A stretch of DNA of 64,000 nucleotides from Anaerolineae bacterium (GTDB lineage: Bacteria; Chloroflexota; Anaerolineae; Aggregatilineales; Aggregatilineaceae), in NCBI GenBank assembly GCA_016926875.1, contig JAFGNU010000040.1:100017-164016 (forward strand), written 5' to 3'. Numbering within the stretch: the stretch's first letter is position 1; each line of letters begins with the position of its first letter. A program made the position numbers and the translations under genes. Below the pieces are notes generated by a model. It ran no database searches. It was given only the letters and a program-made list of their open reading frames with translations, and was not told the DNA's origin. Below, one piece after another: positions 59,266 to 64,000 of this stretch.

Positions 59266-60159
59266 CTATCCCTTGACTGCGCCAGCCGTTAGACCCTCGA
59301 TAATCCGGCGCTGGAATATCAGCACCAGGACAAGCACGGGGACGGTAACAACCACTGTGGCCGCGACTCGATCCGCTACCGGGACTTCATACCCATAGCC
59401 GCCGAAGTTGGCAATCGCCACCGGGACGGTTTGTGATGCTTTGCTGACGAGTGTAAAGGTCAGCGCAAACAGGTATTCGTTCCAGGCAGCGATAAAGGCC
59501 AGCAGGCCGGTTGTGACGAGCGCGGGCGCTGTTAAGGGCACCAGGATACGCCAGAATGTCTGGAAGGGAGTGGCTCCATCGACCAATGCCGCCTGCTCAA
59601 TTTCTGCCGGTAACCCCTGGAAGAAACTGGTCAGCACCCATACTGTGAACGGCAGTGTAAAGATCGGATAGGCGAACATCAGCGACACCGTTGAACCGTA
59701 GATATCCAGGTCGTTGACAATGGCAAACAACCCGGACAGGATCGAAATCTGCGGGAACATCGTCATCGCCAGAACGGTATAGAGCACGATCATGCGCCCA
59801 CGAAATCGCACACGGCCCAACGCATAGGCGGCGAACGATCCCACCACGAGCGCTGCAAGAACTGTCACAGTAGCCACCAGCGACGAGTTAAATAGCGAGC
59901 GCATAAAATCGTCGTCGCTGAACAAGTTCTGGTAGTTCACGAGTTTCAGTTCTTCCGGCAAGTACCGCGCTTCGACTAATACCTGCGCATTAGTTCTGAA
60001 CGAAATGCTGATCGCGTAGATGAACGGTGCCATAGTGTAGAACGCGATTACCAGCACCAGCAGCCAGAAAAACGCCTGGCCCAGAAACTTGCTGAGTTGT
60101 TTCTGGGACGGCAGCGGCAGTGTTATTCGTTGCGTATTTTGTGTCATTTGCGTGCTCAT
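59266..60159 (-). CDS. Carbohydrate ABC transporter permease, MalG type
   Basis: This 297-residue permease has six membrane helices and the ATPase-contacting EAA loop EQAALVDGATPFQTFWRILVPLTAPAL. N-terminal residues before the first helix are polar (MSTQMTQNTQ). The ATG overlaps the stop of the MalF-type gene by four bases (ATGA), showing translational coupling. The substrate is probably a sugar or oligosaccharide. No ATP-binding subunit gene is in the window, so an unlinked shared ATPase is likely. Confidence 0.93.
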   Translation of the reverse strand: MSTQMTQNTQRITLPLPSQKQLSKFLGQAFFWLLVLVIAFYTMAPFIYAISISFRTNAQVLVEARYLPEELKLVNYQNLFSDDDFMRSLFNSSLVATVTVLAALVVGSFAAYALGRVRFRGRMIVLYTVLAMTMFPQISILSGLFAIVNDLDIYGSTVSLMFAYPIFTLPFTVWVLTSFFQGLPAEIEQAALVDGATPFQTFWRILVPLTAPALVTTGLLAFIAAWNEYLFALTFTLVSKASQTVPVAIANFGGYGYEVPVADRVAATVVVTVPVLVLVLIFQRRIIEGLTAGAVKG

Positions 60160-62069
60160 TCTTGCTCAATCCCCACGAATCGGACGTACACAATCGTGAA
60201 GATCAAGATGAAAATAAAAATCATTACCCCAACGGCAGAAGCGTACCCATCTGAGCGTGTCAACACCAGACGGTTGTAGTTATAGGATGCCATTGAAGGT
60301 CGGGTTGTGTCCAGCAGCACCTGGAAGACATCGAACGCGCGCAGTGCGTCCAGCGTGCGGAAGATCAGCGCAATGGCGATTGTCGGGCGCAGCAGGGGCA
60401 GCGTGATCGAGAAAAACTGCCGGAGTTTGGAGGCACCGTCCACCGATGCCGCTTCATACAGATCGCGTGGGACTAACTGCAACCCGGCCAGCAGCAGCAG
60501 CGCCATGAACGGCGCAGTCTTCCAGACATCCACCGCCACAATCGAATTCATCCACGGGCCTGTCGTCGAGAACCATTGCTCGGATTTAGAGATCAGCCCG
60601 AGATCCAACAACAATTTGTTGAAGATGCCGGTCTGGTCCGGGCGCAGCATCGTCTGCCACAACACCGCCGAGACGACGGTTGGGATAGCCCAGGGGACCA
60701 ACATGGCGGCGCGCATCAGGCCACGGCCCTTGAAGCTTGAATTGACCACCAGTGCGATGATCAAACCAAGTAGAAGCTCAAACACCACCGACACAACTGT
60801 GAACCGCAGTGTATTCCAGATCGAATTCAGGAATGTGGGGTCTTTGCCCAGCAGGCGCAGCCCGCGATCACTGCCCGGCAACTTCCAGGTAAACGCTTCT
60901 TCGAACCGGGTGAATGCCTTGCGCTCTTTCGCGGACAACGACTTAAGTGTCTCGCGCTCTTCTTCCTCGACATCAGAAGTTTCCCACACAGTCGTTCCAT
61001 TGGGTGTCAGCGCACATTCGCCCGTGTCATCTTTTTTGCAATCAACCGTAGTGAATTTAAAGCTCAACAGGTTTTCGTAGTTATCCAGTCCGACATAGCG
61101 GGCTGGTCGACTGGTACCAAACTCGTCATCCGTCAGGCTCTTGATGAAGGTTTGTTCAAGCGGGCGGGCTGCTACCAGGGCCAGGATAACCAGCGTCGGG
61201 ACCAACAGAGTCCAGGCAAAGCGTGTATGGCGTGATGTGAGTGACTCATCCCCTTCGAACAGAACATCAAGAACACTATCCAACCACCAGTAGGCAGCCG
61301 CTAAAGGAATGATCGCAAGCAATAAAGGAATGGCATGGGGAATGGCTTTCCCAAAGTCAAAGGGTTCGTCCGAAACCAAGCCACCTTTGCCACTAACCCA
61401 AAACGCCCACAATGCCACTATAAACAGCCCGATCATCAGCCACAAGAACGCGACCAACGACCAGCGAGCAGCGACCACATCGTACAGGCGCAGGCGTGTT
61501 CCCAGGCGAAACAACATCACGCCGAGAACAATCAGAATCGCCGGGACAACAAAACCGAAGCTTTTCAAGTAAGCAATTACCGCCGTTGGCGCCATGCGTT
61601 TAGGGACGACACGGGTTTCTTCCTTGAGCGTGCCGTCCTCCTGCGGACGCAACACCTCAAGTTCGATGACGAAGTCGTCATCTGAGAGTGCCAGATCGTC
61701 TTCTGCGAGCAGCGACCGTACTTCTTCAAGCGTCAAACCGGTGACATCAACGCCATCGACAGAAACCAGGCGATCAAAGTTGCGTATGCCGATCGACTCC
61801 GCTTCACCACCTTTGATAGGGGAAAGTTCGAAGTATGGTTCCTCATCAGCAGTATCTTCTGGCTCAGTCCGGTGTACTTCGATACCAATCCCTGGGATAT
61901 CGGGTCCCTGAGTGGCTTCGCGGACCCCGTCATTGGTCACTATCGCATAAAACAAAAACCCAAAAGCGGCCAGGCCGATGATCATCAACAGGCCGCTGAC
62001 CAGCTCCAACGCAATGACTTCCTGTTCGGTCGGGCGTCGCTTACCGGCGCGATAGGGTGTAAAGGTCAT
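60156..62069 (-). CDS. MalF-type ABC permease with N-terminal extracytoplasmic PDZ domain
   Basis: This 637-residue protein is about twice the length of a usual MalF-type permease. Residues ~20-45 are a membrane helix, ~80-150 a PDZ-like domain (FELSPIKGGEAESIGIRNFDRLVSVDGVDVTGLTLEEV, with an ELEVLR strand), and further helices lie at ~170-190, ~203-225 and ~245-262. The MalF core starts with helix ~285-302, has an outside loop of ~100 residues (~305-410, two Cys), then the permease helices and the EAA loop EAASVDGASKLRQFFSITLPLLRPTI (~539-564). The ATG at 62069 has AGGAGGGG upstream. A hairpin precedes the gene. Confidence 0.88.
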   Translation of the reverse strand: MTFTPYRAGKRRPTEQEVIALELVSGLLMIIGLAAFGFLFYAIVTNDGVREATQGPDIPGIGIEVHRTEPEDTADEEPYFELSPIKGGEAESIGIRNFDRLVSVDGVDVTGLTLEEVRSLLAEDDLALSDDDFVIELEVLRPQEDGTLKEETRVVPKRMAPTAVIAYLKSFGFVVPAILIVLGVMLFRLGTRLRLYDVVAARWSLVAFLWLMIGLFIVALWAFWVSGKGGLVSDEPFDFGKAIPHAIPLLLAIIPLAAAYWWLDSVLDVLFEGDESLTSRHTRFAWTLLVPTLVILALVAARPLEQTFIKSLTDDEFGTSRPARYVGLDNYENLLSFKFTTVDCKKDDTGECALTPNGTTVWETSDVEEEERETLKSLSAKERKAFTRFEEAFTWKLPGSDRGLRLLGKDPTFLNSIWNTLRFTVVSVVFELLLGLIIALVVNSSFKGRGLMRAAMLVPWAIPTVVSAVLWQTMLRPDQTGIFNKLLLDLGLISKSEQWFSTTGPWMNSIVAVDVWKTAPFMALLLLAGLQLVPRDLYEAASVDGASKLRQFFSITLPLLRPTIAIALIFRTLDALRAFDVFQVLLDTTRPSMASYNYNRLVLTRSDGYASAVGVMIFIFILIFTIVYVRFVGIEQE

Positions 62070-62134
62070 AATTCCCCTCCTACGACCCAAAACTGTATTG
62101 AAGAAAATCACCAACTTTATGGAAAGAGACAAAC

Positions 62135-62159
62135 GCTGGGGGCAAGATTTGCCCCCAGC
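62135..62159 (-). terminator. Intercistronic hairpin between binding protein and permease genes
   Basis: An 11-bp perfect stem (GCTGGGGGCAA with TTGCCCCCAGC) and a 3-base loop lie 41 bases after the binding-protein stop. On the minus strand the following bases (GTTTGTCTC) give a poor U-tract. It is likely a partial terminator or mRNA-stabilising stem giving more binding protein than permease. Confidence 0.6.
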
Positions 62160-62200
62160 CAAGCGTCACGATAGTAATTGAAGTTGGTCCAGCCTATGGT

Positions 62201-63514
62201 CTACGGAAATTCGAAGCCAAGGTCGGCCAATGCCAGTTCCAGGTCAGCCATTGCCGTGGCAGCGTCCACATTACCCGCCAGCACTTCGTTCACGGCGGTG
62301 TAGTACAGTTCGGACACCACTGCATACTGCTCACCGGCAACGCCCGGACGCGGGGTGGCGGCGGTCAGGATGTCTGACGTGAAGGCCAGGTACGGCAGTG
62401 CCGCCTGGAGTTCCTCGTCTTCGTACAGGGCAGGCAGCACCGGCTGTTCGCCGCGCGCCAGGTGGAATTCGACCAGCGCGTCATATTCGGTCAGCCAGTT
62501 CGCCAGCGCTACGGCTGCTTCGGGATTATCCGAATACTTCGAGACGGACAAACCCCAACCGCCCAGGGTCGCAGCCGTCATACCGGGTTCCTTGCCCGGC
62601 AGCGGGCTGACGCCGAACAGGTCACGAATGACGCTGTCCTCGGCCTGGGCCAGCGTGAAGGCGTAGGCCCAGTTGCGCATGAACGCCGCATTTCCGGCCT
62701 GCCACACGGCACGCGATTCTTCTTCCTGGTAGGTCACCACTTCTGGCGGTACAAAATCGCCGACCCAGCTCGCCACTTTGTCAAAGATCTCGATGGAAGC
62801 TTCGTCATTGACTTCGATCACGCCCTCAGGGCTGAGGATACGGCCACCGCCGGAGGAAACCTGCCACTCCAGCGCATCGCAGGTCAGACCTTCGTATGCC
62901 TTGCCCTGGAAGACAAAGCCCCAGAAGTTCTCATTACCTTCAGCGCGCTCACCATCCTGGATCGTCTTGGCTACAACCGCAAGATCATCCCAGGTCGCAG
63001 GCGCCTCGAGGCCGTACTTCTCCAACAGGTCGGTGCGGTAGTACAACATGCCGCCGCCTGCAAACCAGGGCAGGGCAACCAGTCGACCTTCGACCGTGTA
63101 GGCATCAATCAGCGCCGGGTAGAAGCGGGCCAGCATGTCTGCATCCATCAAGTCGTTGATGTCCAGCAGGTGCTCTGCGATCATGGCGGGCCAAACAACG
63201 TCAACCATGAACAGGTCGAGTTCGTTGCTCTCGCCCTCAAAGAACTGTTGATACTGAGCCAGCGTATCGGTGGTGCTTTCCGGGCGCTCAACAAGATTTA
63301 CCGTGATATTGGGGCAGACATCAGCCATAAACCTGTCGACCAAACCCTGGTAAACTTCGTGTTCGCCACCAACCGTACCAGCAATAAAGGTGATTTCCAC
63401 CTCTTCGTCGGTGCCGCACCAGACTTCGCCTTCCTGGGCAACCACACTGGTGCTCGGCAGCAGCGCCACCGCTAAGGCCAAAACCATCACAAGACCCAAG
63501 ACTCGCTTAAACAT
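62201..63514 (-). CDS. ABC transporter sugar-binding protein
   Basis: This 437-residue family-1 extracellular solute-binding protein has a signal peptide (MFKRVLGLVMVLALAVALLP, cleavage near SVVAQ). The mature part begins EVEITFIAGTVGGEHEVYQGLVDRF, with YRTDLLEKYGLEAPATWDDLAV and LGGWGLSVSKYSDNPEAAVALANWL as family landmarks. No lipobox Cys lies at the cleavage point, so it may be tethered otherwise or be free; Cys 42-50 region is CGTDEE after the cleavage site. The ATG at 63514 follows AAGGAGTAAGG. It delivers substrate to the two permeases downstream. Confidence 0.92.
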   Translation of the reverse strand: MFKRVLGLVMVLALAVALLPSTSVVAQEGEVWCGTDEEVEITFIAGTVGGEHEVYQGLVDRFMADVCPNITVNLVERPESTTDTLAQYQQFFEGESNELDLFMVDVVWPAMIAEHLLDINDLMDADMLARFYPALIDAYTVEGRLVALPWFAGGGMLYYRTDLLEKYGLEAPATWDDLAVVAKTIQDGERAEGNENFWGFVFQGKAYEGLTCDALEWQVSSGGGRILSPEGVIEVNDEASIEIFDKVASWVGDFVPPEVVTYQEEESRAVWQAGNAAFMRNWAYAFTLAQAEDSVIRDLFGVSPLPGKEPGMTAATLGGWGLSVSKYSDNPEAAVALANWLTEYDALVEFHLARGEQPVLPALYEDEELQAALPYLAFTSDILTAATPRPGVAGEQYAVVSELYYTAVNEVLAGNVDAATAMADLELALADLGFEFP

Positions 63515-63853
63515 GTCCTTACTCCTTAAAAATATCAAGTGAACTACTTATGTTCGAACGGTGTTATAGACAATCCGGCGTATGGTTATTTCCTGTCCTC
63601 GATATACACCTCCTTGTAGAGCTAACCCCTGTATTCAAAAGCAAATCGCTCTTCAAAAATATCATTAACACCTCTATACCATTTCTGATGTTACAACAAA
63701 TTAGTTGATTGTGCAAGTTAATGTGCTTATTACTGTGCGAAAGCGGACAGCCGCACCTTGCAGCGTACATGATATCCCGGCCAACGCTCCAACCCCATTC
63801 CAATTATACCAGCGTTGCTATTCTGTTTGACTATTGGGTAGAATGCAGCCACT
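63515..63853. other. Intergenic region between divergent genes
   Basis: This 339-base stretch has no credible gene. On the minus strand TGGTATAAT (63803-63811) is an extended -10 that could start a long leader of the ABC operon. A long AT-rich segment lies at 63640-63720. No clear operator palindrome was found. Confidence 0.5.
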
Positions 63854-64000
63854 ATGAAAACTCGGAAAACCAACCAGTTCATTGTGCATGAACTCAAAAA
63901 CGAAAAAGACCTTGCTTCGTGCCTGCAACTCGATCATACATACATGACCGACCACGTCTGGCAAATGGATGTGCGCGAAGAGAGCGAAGGAATCGTGGTG
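63854..64000 (+). CDS. Probable GNAT acetyltransferase, N-terminal part
   Basis: Only the first 49 residues are in the window. They read KTNQFIVHELKNEKDLASCLQLDHTYMTDHVWQMD and resemble the start of GNAT-family N-acetyltransferases of Chloroflexota. The ATG at 63854 is the first in frame; no strong Shine-Dalgarno is seen. The catalytic part lies outside the window, so the call is tentative. Confidence 0.45.
   Translation, partial: MKTRKTNQFIVHELKNEKDLASCLQLDHTYMTDHVWQMDVREESEGIVV

Noticed and set aside
62462..63475. A 337-residue plus-strand frame opposite the binding-protein gene
   Set aside because: The minus strand has a signal peptide, Shine-Dalgarno and family motifs; the plus frame has none.

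Overview
The window reads as chromosome of a Chloroflexota bacterium, most likely Anaerolineae. Pointers to that group are exported proteins with bacterial SH3 repeats, a giant exoprotein of tandem pre-peptidase-like beta domains, a BTAD-type regulator, a folate-dependent TrmFO, tRNA genes without encoded CCA, and a MalF/MalG sugar ABC system without its own ATPase gene. Base composition is roughly mid-fifties percent GC by eye. The assignment is inference; no marker gene was searched.

Layout. 1-2 kb: end of a GAF sensor histidine kinase and a membrane TPR protein. 2.2-9.9 kb: one 2563-residue secreted repeat protein. 9.9-19.5 kb: SH3-repeat protein, tRNA-Leu, plsX-fabF (lipid synthesis), lytic transglycosylase, TPR protein, trmFO, hflX and a small membrane protein. 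19.5-21.7 kb: a TIR-domain/tyrosine-recombinase fusion followed by an AT-rich non-coding gap full of palindromes and short repeats. 21.7-29.1 kb (minus): aconitase, then a probable operon of ribokinase, response regulator, 7TM-GAF-PAS histidine kinase and cobalamin adenosyltransferase. 29.3-36.6 kb (plus, mostly): an unknown two-gene operon, tRNA-Arg, a BTAD regulator on the other strand, then HhH protein, DUF971 protein, an unknown protein, hpt and cca. 36.6-41.1 kb (minus): large membrane protein, TPR protein, uroporphyrinogen-decarboxylase-family protein and rsmD. 41.2-48.3 kb: membrane Ser/Thr kinase, ftsH, acyl-CoA synthetase with a HAD phosphatase, and a degenerate tyrosine recombinase. 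48.3-57.8 kb: rlmI-like methyltransferase with ligA, SH3 membrane protein, PHP protein, uvrB, dGTPase, greA. 57.9-64 kb: unknown membrane protein, a sugar ABC transporter whose MalF subunit carries a PDZ domain, and the start of a probable acetyltransferase.

The most interesting region is 19.5-21.7 kb. The plus strand is G- and T-rich to its left and C- and A-rich (or neutral) to its right, largely regardless of coding direction, which is the pattern expected where two replichores meet. Exactly there sit a catalytically complete tyrosine recombinase fused to a TIR domain and, just upstream of its start codon, a sequence resembling a dif half-site. I propose a candidate replication terminus with a TIR-Xer recombinase; an integrase beside its own attachment site is the main alternative. 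Other points worth checking are a MalF permease with an extracytoplasmic PDZ domain, a Gram-positive-type LexA box on the uvrB promoter, a recombinase homologue that has lost its tyrosine, and a BTAD regulator with an eroded P-loop.
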